64,000 nucleotides of DNA, taken from contig JAFKMU010000055.1 of the NCBI GenBank assembly GCA_017305195.1, positions 26,290-90,289 of the forward strand, in the 5' to 3' direction. Positions 50,642 to 60,231 of this stretch are shown here, one piece after another (the first letter of the stretch is position 1; the number at the start of each line of letters is the position of its first letter). This DNA is from Verrucomicrobiota bacterium. Its GTDB lineage: Bacteria; Verrucomicrobiota; Verrucomicrobiia; Chthoniobacterales; Terrimicrobiaceae. The notes beneath the pieces were generated by a model. It saw only the letters and a program-made list of their open reading frames with translations. It did not search any database and was not told the DNA's origin. A program made the position numbers and the translations under genes.

Positions 50642-51736
50642 ATGTCTTTTATCCCGGCCAATGAATTTTCCGATGCGTTTCGCGGGAAACGCGTGTGGCT
50701 TTCCGGTGTCTCCGGTTTCAAGGGGAGCTGGCTGGCGGAGTGGCTGTTGGCTCTCGGCGCCGAGGTGAGGGGGTTCTCCCTGCCGCCGCCGACCTCGCCT
50801 TCGCTTTTCGACCAGGCTGGTTTGCAGGATCGCATCGCTTGGGACTGCGCGGATCTGCGTGATCCTGCGGCGGTGAGCGCCTCCATCGCGGCAGGTAAAC
50901 CCGACTTTGTCTTTCATCTGGCGGCTCAGCCGCTGGTGAGGCTTTCGTACCAGCAGCCGGTGGAGACGTGGGATGTGAATGTCCTCGGCACCATCCACGT
51001 GCTGGAGGGGCTTCGCAAGCTGACCCATCCCTGCATCGCCGTCCTCATCACGACCGACAAGTGCTATGAAAACCGGGAGTGGCTGCATGGCTACCGCGAG
51101 GAGGATTCGCTGGGAGGCTACGATCCCTACAGCTCCAGCAAGGCTGCGTGCGAAATCGCCATCGCCTCCTGGAGGCGGTCGTTTTTCAAGAATCACCCGG
51201 TGAAGATTGCCAGCGCCCGGGCTGGTAACGTGATCGGCGGCGGAGACTGGGCCGAGGATCGCATCGTGCCGGACTGCATCCGGTCTCTGGAGCAGGGGAG
51301 CGCGATTCCTGTCCGCAATCAGACCGCCACCCGGCCGTGGCAGCATGTCCTGGAGCCCCTCGGCGGATACCTGCATCTGGCGAGCCGCCTGGCGAAATCC
51401 GTCGGACAGCCGAACGCGGAGAGTCTCGCCACCGCGTTCAACTTTGGTCCGCCCCTCGACTCGAACCGCACCGTGGCCGATGTCGTGAAGGAGATCCTCA
51501 AGCACTGGCCTGGCGAGTGGGTCGACAAGTCGGACCCCAACGCCCCGCATGAGGCCGGGAAGCTCAACCTCGTCACGGACAAGGCCTTTCACCTCCTCGG
51601 GTGGCAGCCGCGATGGAACTTTGAAACGACCGTCGCCCGGACGCTCGAGTGGTACCGGCAGGCTCAGAACTGCCGGACCTCGCAGGAGTTCAGTGCTCTG
51701 ACCCGAAGCCAGATCGAAGCATACAGCGCCGCCTGA
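50642..51736 (+). CDS. rfbG: CDP-glucose 4,6-dehydratase
   Basis: The 364-residue extended SDR turns CDP-glucose into CDP-4-keto-6-deoxyglucose. Features are VWLSGVSGFKGSWLAEWLL (Gly motif), VFHLAAQPLVRLSYQQPVET, TTDKCYENREW, YDPYSSSKAACE (active-site Tyr-Lys), NVIGGGDWAEDRIVPDC and TRPWQHVLEPLGGYL. It sits in order rfbF-rfbG-rfbH. Confidence 0.96.
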   Translation: MSFIPANEFSDAFRGKRVWLSGVSGFKGSWLAEWLLALGAEVRGFSLPPPTSPSLFDQAGLQDRIAWDCADLRDPAAVSASIAAGKPDFVFHLAAQPLVRLSYQQPVETWDVNVLGTIHVLEGLRKLTHPCIAVLITTDKCYENREWLHGYREEDSLGGYDPYSSSKAACEIAIASWRRSFFKNHPVKIASARAGNVIGGGDWAEDRIVPDCIRSLEQGSAIPVRNQTATRPWQHVLEPLGGYLHLASRLAKSVGQPNAESLATAFNFGPPLDSNRTVADVVKEILKHWPGEWVDKSDPNAPHEAGKLNLVTDKAFHLLGWQPRWNFETTVARTLEWYRQAQNCRTSQEFSALTRSQIEAYSAA

Positions 51737-51763
51737 CGTATCAGCCTTACCCTAGCTTATTCG

Positions 51764-53344
51764 ATGCCCATGACATTGGAAAAAATCAAAGAGGAGATTC
51801 TCCGCCTGACCAGGGAGTACTCGCGTGAGATGCACAAAGCGAACCGCCCCGGAGATGACGCCGACCGCATCGCCTCGGAGGGAACGGGAGACCCCGCCGT
51901 CGTGCCCTATGCCGGTCGCGTCTTCACCGAGGACGAGGTGGAGGCTGCCGTGTCGTCCACCCTCGACTTCTGGCTGACGCTAGGCTCGGAGGGAGCTGCT
52001 TTTGAAAAGGAACTCGCGACCTTCCTCGGGGTGAAGCACAGCCTGCTCGTTAACTCAGGCTCCTCCGCCAACCTCATCGCGATCACCTGCCTCACCACGC
52101 ACAAGCTGCCCGATCACAAGCGGCTGCGCCCGGGGGATGAAGTCATCACCTGCGCGGCGGGATTTCCCACCACCGTAGCGCCCATCCTGCAAAACGGCTG
52201 CGTCCCGGTCTTTCTCGACAACGATCCGGTGACGGGCAACGCCCGCGTGGAGGATCTCGAGAAAGCCTATACTCCGGGCAAAACCAAGGCGGTGATGATG
52301 GCCCACACGCTGGGAAACCCCTTCGATCTCGCAGCCGTGCTCGCCTTTTGTAAAAAATACGACCTCTGGCTCGTCGAGGACAACTGCGACGCGCTCGGCT
52401 CGACCTATTCGCTGCCTGTCGAGATGGCGCAGGCGCTGGGTCTCGATCATCTCATCAAGCTCGCCGGGGAAAGGCAGGAGGGATTCCCCCGCATGCAGGG
52501 TGGAGTGCTGACTGCCTACACCGGCAGTTTCGGCGATCTCTCCACGCAATCCTTCTACCCGCCGCATCACCTGACCATGGGAGAGGGAGGAGCAGTCAAC
52601 ATCATCCGCCGTGCATCGCTCAAGACCTACGCGGAGAGCTTCCGCGACTGGGGCCGCGACTGCTGGTGCCCGTCTGGCAAGGACAACACCTGCGCCAAGC
52701 GCTTCGGCTGGCAGCTCGGCGAACTCCCCGCTGGCTACGATCACAAGTATATCTACAGCCATCTCGGCTATAATCTGAAGCCGCTCGACCCGCAGGCTGC
52801 CATCGGCCGCGTGCAGCTCCGGCGGCTGGACGGCTTCATCGCGGCCCGTAAGCGGAACTGGGAAATTCTGCGGCGCGGATTGGCCGATCTCGAAGAGTTC
52901 TTCGATTTTAGCCTGCCCACCCATGCGGGAAAATGGGCCGCTCCAGATGCCGCCGAGGCTGCGGATTTTTCCCGCTTTTCCTGGCAGGCCGGGAATGCTG
53001 GTCCGAGCTGCGATCCGTCGTGGTTCGGGTTCATGCTGCGAGTCCGGCCAGGCGCGCCCTTCACCGTGAGGGAATTGGCGGCGCATCTCGATGAGAAGCG
53101 CATCGGTAATCGCATGCTCTTTGGCGGAAACCTCCTTCGCCAGCCAGCTTTCGTTCAACTGCGGAAGGATAATCCCGCGGCATTCCGCACAGTCGCGGAG
53201 ACGATGGAGGGAGCCGATGACATCATGCACACGGCGATCTTTCTGGGCACCTATCCCGGATTGAGCGGCACTCAGTTGGATTACGAAATCCGGACGATCC
53301 GCGATTTCGTGGACTCCTTTCGCAACGCGGAGACCGTTGGGTAG
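51764..53344 (+). CDS. rfbH: CDP-4-keto-6-deoxyglucose 3-dehydrase
   Basis: This PMP- and iron-sulfur-dependent dehydrase removes the C3 hydroxyl of CDP-4-keto-6-deoxyglucose. The usual PLP lysine is replaced by histidine (His268/His269 in FYPPHHLTMGEGG), as in E1. Cluster ligands fit the C-x(n)-C-x-C-x7-C pattern: EDNCDALGS, then RDCWCPSGKDNTCAKRFGWQ. At 526 residues it is about 80 longer than most; about 30 extra residues lie after DALGSTYS and more near the C-terminus. A reductase partner (RfbI/E3 type) is not in the window. Confidence 0.94.
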   Translation: MPMTLEKIKEEILRLTREYSREMHKANRPGDDADRIASEGTGDPAVVPYAGRVFTEDEVEAAVSSTLDFWLTLGSEGAAFEKELATFLGVKHSLLVNSGSSANLIAITCLTTHKLPDHKRLRPGDEVITCAAGFPTTVAPILQNGCVPVFLDNDPVTGNARVEDLEKAYTPGKTKAVMMAHTLGNPFDLAAVLAFCKKYDLWLVEDNCDALGSTYSLPVEMAQALGLDHLIKLAGERQEGFPRMQGGVLTAYTGSFGDLSTQSFYPPHHLTMGEGGAVNIIRRASLKTYAESFRDWGRDCWCPSGKDNTCAKRFGWQLGELPAGYDHKYIYSHLGYNLKPLDPQAAIGRVQLRRLDGFIAARKRNWEILRRGLADLEEFFDFSLPTHAGKWAAPDAAEAADFSRFSWQAGNAGPSCDPSWFGFMLRVRPGAPFTVRELAAHLDEKRIGNRMLFGGNLLRQPAFVQLRKDNPAAFRTVAETMEGADDIMHTAIFLGTYPGLSGTQLDYEIRTIRDFVDSFRNAETVG

Positions 53345-53372
53345 GAAGATCGAGCCCCCGCTGCTTCGACGT

Positions 53373-54596
53373 ATGGCGACCGTATATGACGTGCTCATCG
53401 TTGGCGCCGGCTTTGCCGGGCTGACGATCGCCGAGCGCCTATGCACCCGGCACGGGCTGCGATGCCTGCTCGTCGAACGCCGCCGCCACATCGGAGGAAA
53501 CGCCTACGACCATCTCGATGACCACGGCGTGCGCATCCATGCCTACGGGCCGCACTACTTTCGGACGAACAGCGACCGCGTCGTCGAGTACCTGAGCCAG
53601 TTCACAGCATGGCATCCCGTGCAGTATCGGGTGAAGTCCTTTACGGATGGACGGTACTGGAGTTTCCCGATCAACCTGGAGACCTTCGAGCAATTCATCG
53701 GGCGACCGGCGACATCGGAGGAAATGGAGGCCTGGCTCGCCGAGCATCGCGTCCCCATCGACCAGCCAGCCAACTCCGAGGAGATCATCGTTTCACAAGT
53801 CGGCTGGGAGCTCTACGAGAAGTTTTTCAGGGGCTATACACTCAAGCAATGGAAGCGTCACCCGAGGGATCTGTCGCCGAGCGTGTGCGGTCGCATTCCG
53901 ATCAGGACCACCCGCGACGACCGCTACCTGCGCGAAAAATTTCAAGCCCTACCTGCAGCCGGATACACAGCGCTCTTTGACAGAATGGTGGCAGCCTGTG
54001 GCGATGCCCTCACGCTGATGCTCGACACCGACTATCGCGAAATCGCGCCAAATACCGATTTCCGCCATCTGGTCTACACCGGACCGATTGACGAATTTTA
54101 CGACTACGCCTTTGGAGATCTGCCCTACCGTTCCCTGCGATTTGAAAAGGAGGGCTTCACCCCGGGGCAGCTCGCCGAACGGCAGCCGATCTCCGGAAAA
54201 GCTGGATTCTGGCAGCCCGCAATGCAGGTAAACTACCCCAACGACGAGGATTTCACCCGCATCGTGGAGATCAAGCACGCCACCGGCCAGGATTGCGACA
54301 ACACAACCATCGTCCGCGAATATCCGCACGACTACACAAGAGGCCGCGAACCCTACTACCCCGTGCCCTCGCCCGATGCCGAAGCCATCTACGAGAAATA
54401 TCGGAGTCTCGCCGCGGTTGGGACTCTCCCAGAAGTGTTCACTGCTGGCGGAATCTCTCGGGCAGGAGTGAACGCCTCCTTCGTAGGCCGCCTCGCCACC
54501 TACCGATACTACAACATGGACCAGGTCATCGCCCTCGCTCTGGAGAAGGCGGAACAGATCGGCGAAATGAGCCGCCCCAAAGGCCTTACGACCTGA
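53373..54596 (+). CDS. glf: UDP-galactopyranose mutase-like flavoenzyme
   Basis: The 407-residue flavoprotein has the FAD-binding start YDVLIVGAGFAGLTIAERL, LLVERRRHIGGNAYDH, the Glf-specific YGPHYFRTNSDRVVEYL, KFFRGYTLKQWKRHPRDL and YRSLRFEKEGF, and the late FTAGGISR. It should isomerise UDP-galactopyranose to UDP-galactofuranose for glycan assembly. I start at ATG 53373 because the sequence MATVYDVLIVGAG fits; a TTG in frame at 53337 overlaps rfbH. Confidence 0.9.
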   Translation: MATVYDVLIVGAGFAGLTIAERLCTRHGLRCLLVERRRHIGGNAYDHLDDHGVRIHAYGPHYFRTNSDRVVEYLSQFTAWHPVQYRVKSFTDGRYWSFPINLETFEQFIGRPATSEEMEAWLAEHRVPIDQPANSEEIIVSQVGWELYEKFFRGYTLKQWKRHPRDLSPSVCGRIPIRTTRDDRYLREKFQALPAAGYTALFDRMVAACGDALTLMLDTDYREIAPNTDFRHLVYTGPIDEFYDYAFGDLPYRSLRFEKEGFTPGQLAERQPISGKAGFWQPAMQVNYPNDEDFTRIVEIKHATGQDCDNTTIVREYPHDYTRGREPYYPVPSPDAEAIYEKYRSLAAVGTLPEVFTAGGISRAGVNASFVGRLATYRYYNMDQVIALALEKAEQIGEMSRPKGLTT

Positions 54597-54612
54597 ACGG
54601 TCACTCCCGATC

Positions 54613-55461
54613 ATGCGAATCTTCGTCACAGGCGCAACCGGCTTCATCGGATCCCATTTCGTCCGGGCGGCATTGGCCGCCGGGCATACTGTCACCGCAT
54701 TGCGGCGCGGGCCTGACTCGCGCCCGGTGATCGCCCTCGATGAAGATCAACCCGGCAGCCAGCTGACGTGGATCGACGGCGGACTGGGCGACGTCGCGAC
54801 ACACCATCTTAAGAATCACGACGCCCTCGTGCATCTCGCTGCCGCGGGGGTGAAACCCGGCGCAGCCCAATGGAAGGAATGCTTCGAGGTGAATGTCTCG
54901 CAGAGCCTGAACTTCTGGCTGCGGGCCGCTGACGCTGGCGTGGGGAAGTTTCTGATCTGTGGCTCCTGTTTTGAATACGGCCGGGCGGCGGACCGGTATG
55001 ACCTGATCCCAGCGGATGCGCCGCTGGAACCGACGGGCCCATATCATGCCTCCAAGGCTGCGGCATCAATGGCCGCCCACGGGCTGGGGGTTCAGCGAAA
55101 GCTCCAGCTCGCCATCCTGCGACCGTTTCATGTTTTCGGCGAGGGAGAGTCAGCTGACCGGCTTTGGCCTTCCCTCCGCCGGGCGGCGGAGCGCGGCGAG
55201 GATTTTCCCATGACGCTGGGCGAGCAGGTGCGAGATTTCATCCCGGTCGGCGACATTGCGGAGGCCTTTCTCCGCTGTCTGGGACAGGAGTTGACCCCGG
55301 GCGTTCCCCTGGTGGCTAATTTAGGAACGGGAAAACCCCAGACATTGTGCGACTTTGCCGGGCATTGGTGGAAAGCGTGGGGAGCCACGGGGAGCCTGCT
55401 CCTGGGCCAGGTCCCCTATCGCGCCGATGAGGTGATGCGCTACGTGCCCGAGCTTTCATAA
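54613..55461 (+). CDS. NAD-dependent epimerase/reductase, probable CDP-dideoxyhexose modifying enzyme
   Basis: The 282-residue extended SDR has MRIFVTGATGFIGSHFVRAA (Gly motif), HLAAAGVKPGAAQWKEC, LICGSCFEYGRA, GPYHASKAAAS (Tyr-Lys) and RPFHVFGEGESADRLWP. In CDP-abequose, paratose and tyvelose pathways a similar SDR acts after RfbFGH, so a CDP-4-keto-3,6-dideoxyhexose reductase or epimerase role fits. It is separated from the glf-like gene by only 16 bases. The precise sugar is not determined. Confidence 0.8.
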   Translation: MRIFVTGATGFIGSHFVRAALAAGHTVTALRRGPDSRPVIALDEDQPGSQLTWIDGGLGDVATHHLKNHDALVHLAAAGVKPGAAQWKECFEVNVSQSLNFWLRAADAGVGKFLICGSCFEYGRAADRYDLIPADAPLEPTGPYHASKAAASMAAHGLGVQRKLQLAILRPFHVFGEGESADRLWPSLRRAAERGEDFPMTLGEQVRDFIPVGDIAEAFLRCLGQELTPGVPLVANLGTGKPQTLCDFAGHWWKAWGATGSLLLGQVPYRADEVMRYVPELS

Positions 55462-55486
55462 AACTCCGCGATTCTTGATCTCCGAG

Positions 55487-56575
55487 ATGCTTGTCATACT
55501 TCCAACCTTTCGCCGCCATGAGGAGCTGGCTCTCTCCGTGGAGTCTGTCCTCCGGGCAGATGTACGGAAGGTCGAGAATCCGCGGCTGTGCGTCGTCAGC
55601 AATCATCCGCCTTCGCACGGCAAGGTGAAAAGCATCATCGATGCGGCGGCGGCGCGATGCCCGGAGGCGGACCGATGGCAAATTGATTTTGTCTATCGGG
55701 AGCTGACCCTTCCGCCTGCGGAGAACTGGTATGGAGCCATCACCGACAATGCCCATGAGGAGGAGATCGTTTTTCTCCATGGCGACGACGATATCATGCT
55801 TCCCTGGGGTCTTGAGGTGAGGGTACGGGCCATGGAGAGCCACGCTTCGGAAATCCTCACCTCGCCTTTCGTCAGCGGATTGCTCTATGACGGGGAGTAT
55901 TGCTATCCTCCGGCCATCGCAGAGAAAGACGACGTCCGCAGGGTGCCGGAACTGGCGGATGTATTGGGATGCGCGCCCTTCATCGGGAGCAGTTGTTTTC
56001 GGTACACAGAGGGCTTTCGGATGGCCCTGAAAAACGCCATGCAGATTTGCGAAGGCCAGACCTGGATAGCGGTCGATGATCGCAAACTGTTTCTGCCCTT
56101 TTATATCCCGCTGGTTGCCGCGACCCTCGGGGTGCCCGTCTCTGGGATCGACACCTCATGCGTCGTGCGAGGCACCTCCTTGGATGAGGTCATACATGCG
56201 CCTTTTGCCTGCCGGGGCTGGAATAACGCCTATCTCTACGGTGCCGTGCACGATCTGCTTTCTCAACAGCCCCTCGCTGCCTTTCCGATTGCGGCGCATT
56301 TTTCCCGGCAGTACCTCCAGGGCGCCATGAAGGGATTTTTCACCGTGCTCGCGGATGGCCGCCTTACCTGGCCGAAACGCCGGGAATGGCTCCAGCGGTT
56401 CGCCGGTTTCATTCCACGGTACCCGCGCGAGGTTCTCGGGAGCTGCCGCCTGGTGGTATCTGAATCGCTCCGGCTCAGGAGCATTCGCGTCAAAGTAAAA
56501 CTGAGATCCCAGCGGCGGTGTTTGTCCCGGGACTGGTTTGAGAGCCTGTACAAACACCAGCCAGCAGCCTCCTAG
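55487..56575 (+). CDS. Family 2-like glycosyltransferase
   Basis: The 362-residue protein begins MLVILPTFRRHEELALSVES, has LPPAENWYGAITDNAHEEEI and the acid motif LHGDDDIMLPWGLEVRVRA, a GT2 nucleotide-sugar site. The C-terminal half (SSCFRYTEGFRMALK and on) is not recognised. I choose the ATG at 55487; a TTG 12 bases earlier is also in frame. Donor and acceptor are unknown. It lies four bases before the flippase gene. Confidence 0.82.
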   Translation: MLVILPTFRRHEELALSVESVLRADVRKVENPRLCVVSNHPPSHGKVKSIIDAAAARCPEADRWQIDFVYRELTLPPAENWYGAITDNAHEEEIVFLHGDDDIMLPWGLEVRVRAMESHASEILTSPFVSGLLYDGEYCYPPAIAEKDDVRRVPELADVLGCAPFIGSSCFRYTEGFRMALKNAMQICEGQTWIAVDDRKLFLPFYIPLVAATLGVPVSGIDTSCVVRGTSLDEVIHAPFACRGWNNAYLYGAVHDLLSQQPLAAFPIAAHFSRQYLQGAMKGFFTVLADGRLTWPKRREWLQRFAGFIPRYPREVLGSCRLVVSESLRLRSIRVKVKLRSQRRCLSRDWFESLYKHQPAAS

Positions 56576-56579
56576 CTCC

Positions 56580-58097
56580 ATGCGAACTCGTTCCAAAACC
56601 GCAGCATGGAATGTCGTGTTCCACATGCTCTCGATGGGGGTCAGTTCCGTTGCCGCCCTGGTGACGGTGCCGATCAACGTACACTACATCCCGGTCGACC
56701 TGTACGGAGCCTGGATTGCGAGTGGCAACATTCTCGCCTGGGCCACGGTGATCGACCCCGGGCTATCCACCGTGATCCAGCAGCAGGCGGCCGCTGCCTA
56801 TGGCGGTGGTGACCTGAAGCTCCTGGGCCGAATCACCGGCGGCGGTGTTGCGATGAACACCCTCGTCGCGACCATCCTGGTATTCGTCGCGTCCTTTCTC
56901 GTTCTCTTCCTGCCCTCCATCCTCGGCATCCCGGCGGACAAGCTCCCGTATGGCGAGCTCCAGATGGCCTGTTGGGTTTCGTGTATTGGCTTTTTCTTCA
57001 ACGTGGCCGCCTATGCCATTACTGCCGTATGCCTCGGCATCCAGTCCAGTGTCGCGGTGGGCACCATCTTCCTTGTCGGTCTCATCGGCAGCTTTATTTT
57101 GCAAATCTACCTGGTCATGCATGGCTGGGGGCCGATGGGCATCGCTCTGGCCACGGTATTTCGCGGTGTCGTGGTACTCGTGGGCGATGGGATCTATCTC
57201 GGCTACCGGTTCCTCCAGGAAAAAATCCCCGTGCTCTGGGACAGCGCGGTCACGCGGAAGCTGCTGAGCCTGGTCTCTTTCACCTTTGCCAGCAAGACGG
57301 TCGCGACCTTTGCCTCCAATCTCGACTCCCTCCTGATCGTGCGATTGATCTCGCCGGAGGCCGCCGTGGCGATGCGCAGCACCCGGTCGACAGTGGATAT
57401 CTGCAGCAGCCTCGTTAGCCGTCCGGCTGCCGGGGTGGCGCCCGTGGTGTCTCATCTGGCCGGAGCGGGCGAGCTCGAGAGCAAGCGGCATCAGCTCGTG
57501 CGCCTCATCAAGTACTCGATCTGGATCTGCCTTCTGGCCGTGACCGGGCTCATTGCGCTGAACAAGACCTTCGTCACGCTCTGGGTTGGCGCTGCGCTCT
57601 ACGCGGGCAACCCGACCACGCTGGTTCTTTGCCTGTCGCTGTTTGTCGTGGCGCTGGCGGGTCTGTTCTCGAATCTCACGACGGCGATCGGCGAGATTCG
57701 CAGCACGAGCGTCGTCACCGCCATCCAGGCCGCAGTCTCCATCACCTGCCTGTATGTCGGAGGAAAATTCTTCGGCCTCCCGGGCATCGCCGCCGCCACC
57801 GGCGTGGGATCAGTCGTTACGGTCATTTATTGCGCCAAGCTCCTGTGGAAACACCGCGTGCTGACCGCAGACACTGTTCGCGAACTCGTCGCCGAGACTC
57901 TCCGCTGCGTTTTGGCGCTTGCGGTGACCACCGCAGTGTCCATCCTTTTTGTCCATACCACGGTTTCCTGGGTCGGATTTGTTCTCGCGGCCGGGGCGGT
58001 GGTGGTCGTGTTTTTTGCCGTGTTATACATGATCTCGCCGAGCCTACGTTCGGAGTCGGCCAAATTCGCCAACCTCAAGCGATTCCTGAAACGCTGA
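56580..58097 (+). CDS. wzx: Wzx-type polysaccharide flippase (MATE/MOP superfamily)
   Basis: The 505-residue membrane protein has about 12-14 hydrophobic segments, starting WNVVFHMLSMGVSSVAALVT and LYGAWIASGNILAWATVIDP, with paired repeats of TFASKTVATFASNLDSLLI type in the second half. This is the layout of oligosaccharide-lipid flippases (Wzx). It probably moves undecaprenyl-linked repeat units outward. The ATG at 56580 is preferred over a frame opening at 56538 inside the preceding gene. Confidence 0.9.
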   Translation: MRTRSKTAAWNVVFHMLSMGVSSVAALVTVPINVHYIPVDLYGAWIASGNILAWATVIDPGLSTVIQQQAAAAYGGGDLKLLGRITGGGVAMNTLVATILVFVASFLVLFLPSILGIPADKLPYGELQMACWVSCIGFFFNVAAYAITAVCLGIQSSVAVGTIFLVGLIGSFILQIYLVMHGWGPMGIALATVFRGVVVLVGDGIYLGYRFLQEKIPVLWDSAVTRKLLSLVSFTFASKTVATFASNLDSLLIVRLISPEAAVAMRSTRSTVDICSSLVSRPAAGVAPVVSHLAGAGELESKRHQLVRLIKYSIWICLLAVTGLIALNKTFVTLWVGAALYAGNPTTLVLCLSLFVVALAGLFSNLTTAIGEIRSTSVVTAIQAAVSITCLYVGGKFFGLPGIAAATGVGSVVTVIYCAKLLWKHRVLTADTVRELVAETLRCVLALAVTTAVSILFVHTTVSWVGFVLAAGAVVVVFFAVLYMISPSLRSESAKFANLKRFLKR

Positions 58098-58107
58098 CCG
58101 CCTCTTG

Positions 58108-59079
58108 ATGAAGAAGACTCCGATGATCGTCAAGCTGCACGGGGGGGCGGGCAACCAGCTCTTTCAACTTGCCTTCGCGCTCTGGCTCCGCCTGCAGACG
58201 GGAGATGAAGTCCGGCTCGACGAGTGGCTGATCGACATTCCGGGCCAGGGTATCCGGCGTAACTGCGTCTTGGAGGAATGCGCGGCCAGCAGCCTGCTCC
58301 TGCCTCCCAAGAACTCGCAATGGTTTTGGAACATCCTTCGGGGCTCCCGTCTCGTGCCGCCCAAGGCGGCGGCCGCTGTGCGCGCCGTGCTGGGCATCAA
58401 CCTCATCAACGAGCGCGAGCTGTCCTCGTACGACCGGCAGATCGTCAATGAGATCGGGCGAGGCAGGCAGAATATCTTTCTCGGCTACTGGCAAAATCAC
58501 CGTTACGCGGGTGAGGTCCGGGCGGAGTTGCTGGAGCTGCTGGATTGGAAAATTACACCGGCGGATGCGTGCTTTCCCAGTCTCGAGCACATTTCGCGGG
58601 AGCAAGACGCAGTGTCGCTCCACATTCGGCGCGGGGATTACATGAAACTGGCCTCGGCCCCGGTGCTGGGGACTGCGTATTATGAACGTGCGATTCGCGC
58701 GGTGCTTGAGCGATTGGCCGCGCAGGGGAGCGGAGGGCGATCCGGCCCCCGCCCGGTTACCTTCTTTGTTTTTTCCGATGATCTCGCATGGTGCCGGGAG
58801 AACGTGCCGCCGCTCGTGGGTTCTGTGAATGATCCACGATTTAATGTGTCCCTGGTCTTTGTGGAGGGAAACGACAGCCAGGCCTCGCACAAGGATCTTT
58901 GCCTGATGCGAAATTGCGGGCACCACATCCTCGCCAACAGCACCTTTTCCTGGTGGGGCGCATGGAGCAATCCCCGCACCGAAAAGGTGGTCATCGCACC
59001 GTATCCATGGATGCCCGATCGCAAGCCTGTTCCGGGATTGTTTCCCGGCGACTGGATTACAGTGGAGTCGGGGTTCTGA
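58108..59079 (+). CDS. GT11 alpha-1,2-fucosyltransferase-like enzyme
   Basis: The 323-residue protein has the GT11 motifs KLHGGAGNQLFQLAFALWL at the N-terminus, VSLHIRRGDYMKLA in the middle and ANSTFSWWGAWSNP near the end. These match bacterial GDP-fucose alpha-1,2-transferases. No GDP-fucose genes are in the window, so the donor is presumably made elsewhere. The 3' end overlaps the convergent gene on the opposite strand by 23 bases. Confidence 0.92.
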   Translation: MKKTPMIVKLHGGAGNQLFQLAFALWLRLQTGDEVRLDEWLIDIPGQGIRRNCVLEECAASSLLLPPKNSQWFWNILRGSRLVPPKAAAAVRAVLGINLINERELSSYDRQIVNEIGRGRQNIFLGYWQNHRYAGEVRAELLELLDWKITPADACFPSLEHISREQDAVSLHIRRGDYMKLASAPVLGTAYYERAIRAVLERLAAQGSGGRSGPRPVTFFVFSDDLAWCRENVPPLVGSVNDPRFNVSLVFVEGNDSQASHKDLCLMRNCGHHILANSTFSWWGAWSNPRTEKVVIAPYPWMPDRKPVPGLFPGDWITVESGF

Positions 59080-60124
59080 ATTCCGGCGCGATCATTTTCA
59101 ACTGATCCGCAAGGTCTTGAAACGAGTACATTCCGGTTTCGCCATTGATCGCGACCTGCAGCCAGTCCGCCGTGTCGGGAATCTTGTGCCACCAGGGCGT
59201 GGTGGAGATCTTGATGCCGGGATTGATAAGCCCGGCAAGGAACGAAAAACCGCTGCGGCCAACCGCCAGAATATCGGCCTGGCAGAGCTCGCGAAACGTC
59301 TCCTGGGCGGATGCGTCGAGATGCCATACCGCGCCGGGCAGGGACCGGCTGATTTCGGGAAGATCGGTCGCGCTGCCGTCGGAAAAGATATGAAACTCCA
59401 GCGGGCGGGACGTGACGGAGCGGCGGAGCGTGTCGGCCAGTCCGATATAGTACGCCTCCGGCAGAAAGCGGGAGTACTTCAGATCGGTGCGAGCGTCCTT
59501 CAGGCCGATGATGTCACCCCGGCGAACATGCAGGGCGACTCGCAGGCTCCCGCCGGGGGATGCACCGGGCGCCAGCTCAGGATGTGCTGCGAAGAACTTC
59601 CGGTGGAGGGCGGCTCTCGCCGGGCTCAGGTCGAACGACGCCTGGTCGTACTCTGTAAAAAACAGGCATGGCCCTTTTCTCAGCTCCCGGGCCACGATGT
59701 GAGCGATGGGGTGGCGGCGGTCAAATGGTTCCTCTCCGGCGAACCTCGGGAGGGAGATGCGACGCAACCCGGTGACGCGTGGATCGGTGAAGGATTGCTC
59801 TCCGATGGGCAGGCCCAGAAAGTCATCCCACTCCGGATCGAGCGGGCGATGCACGAAGGTCAGCCCCAGCGCCTGCGCCAGATTGTGCGCGGTAATCCAG
59901 GCCGACGATTGATGACCGATGCCGGCGACGGGATTCGGCCGATAGGTCAGGCAGCCACCTTGCGGAATCTCCGCCTCGCCGGTCGGGAATCCGCCTTTCA
60001 AGAAGGGACGCGCGGCGGGATAAAACCGGAAGCGCTTTTCGGATGGGCCTGCGAGTTGTACACGGAGGCCGTACCATCGTGACAAGATGATCCGTTTCGT
60101 CCAACTCCAGCTCCGCTGTTTCAT
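59057..60124 (-). CDS. Putative fucosyltransferase-like glycosyltransferase on the opposite strand
   Basis: This protein, 355 residues from the ATG at 60124 or 371 from 60172, has LRVALHVRRGDIIGL (HxRxGD-type donor site), FHIFSDGSATDLPEI and FRELCQADILAVGRSGFSFL, a pattern like GT11/GT23-type enzymes of the GT-B fold. I cannot name its family with certainty. It is the only minus-strand gene inside the plus arm; its tail overlaps the GT11 gene by 23 bases and its start diverges from the GT14-like gene. Confidence 0.7.
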   Translation of the reverse strand: MKQRSWSWTKRIILSRWYGLRVQLAGPSEKRFRFYPAARPFLKGGFPTGEAEIPQGGCLTYRPNPVAGIGHQSSAWITAHNLAQALGLTFVHRPLDPEWDDFLGLPIGEQSFTDPRVTGLRRISLPRFAGEEPFDRRHPIAHIVARELRKGPCLFFTEYDQASFDLSPARAALHRKFFAAHPELAPGASPGGSLRVALHVRRGDIIGLKDARTDLKYSRFLPEAYYIGLADTLRRSVTSRPLEFHIFSDGSATDLPEISRSLPGAVWHLDASAQETFRELCQADILAVGRSGFSFLAGLINPGIKISTTPWWHKIPDTADWLQVAINGETGMYSFQDLADQLKMIAPEFRTPTPL

Positions 60125-60231
60125 TGCCGGGATTACGGCGGCCCCGGGCCGGTCTGACAAGAGGATTTCCATGCACCCGCATCGACGCAGTTTCCATTCC
60201 CCGATTGGTGCCTTTCGCCAGCCTTGAAGCC

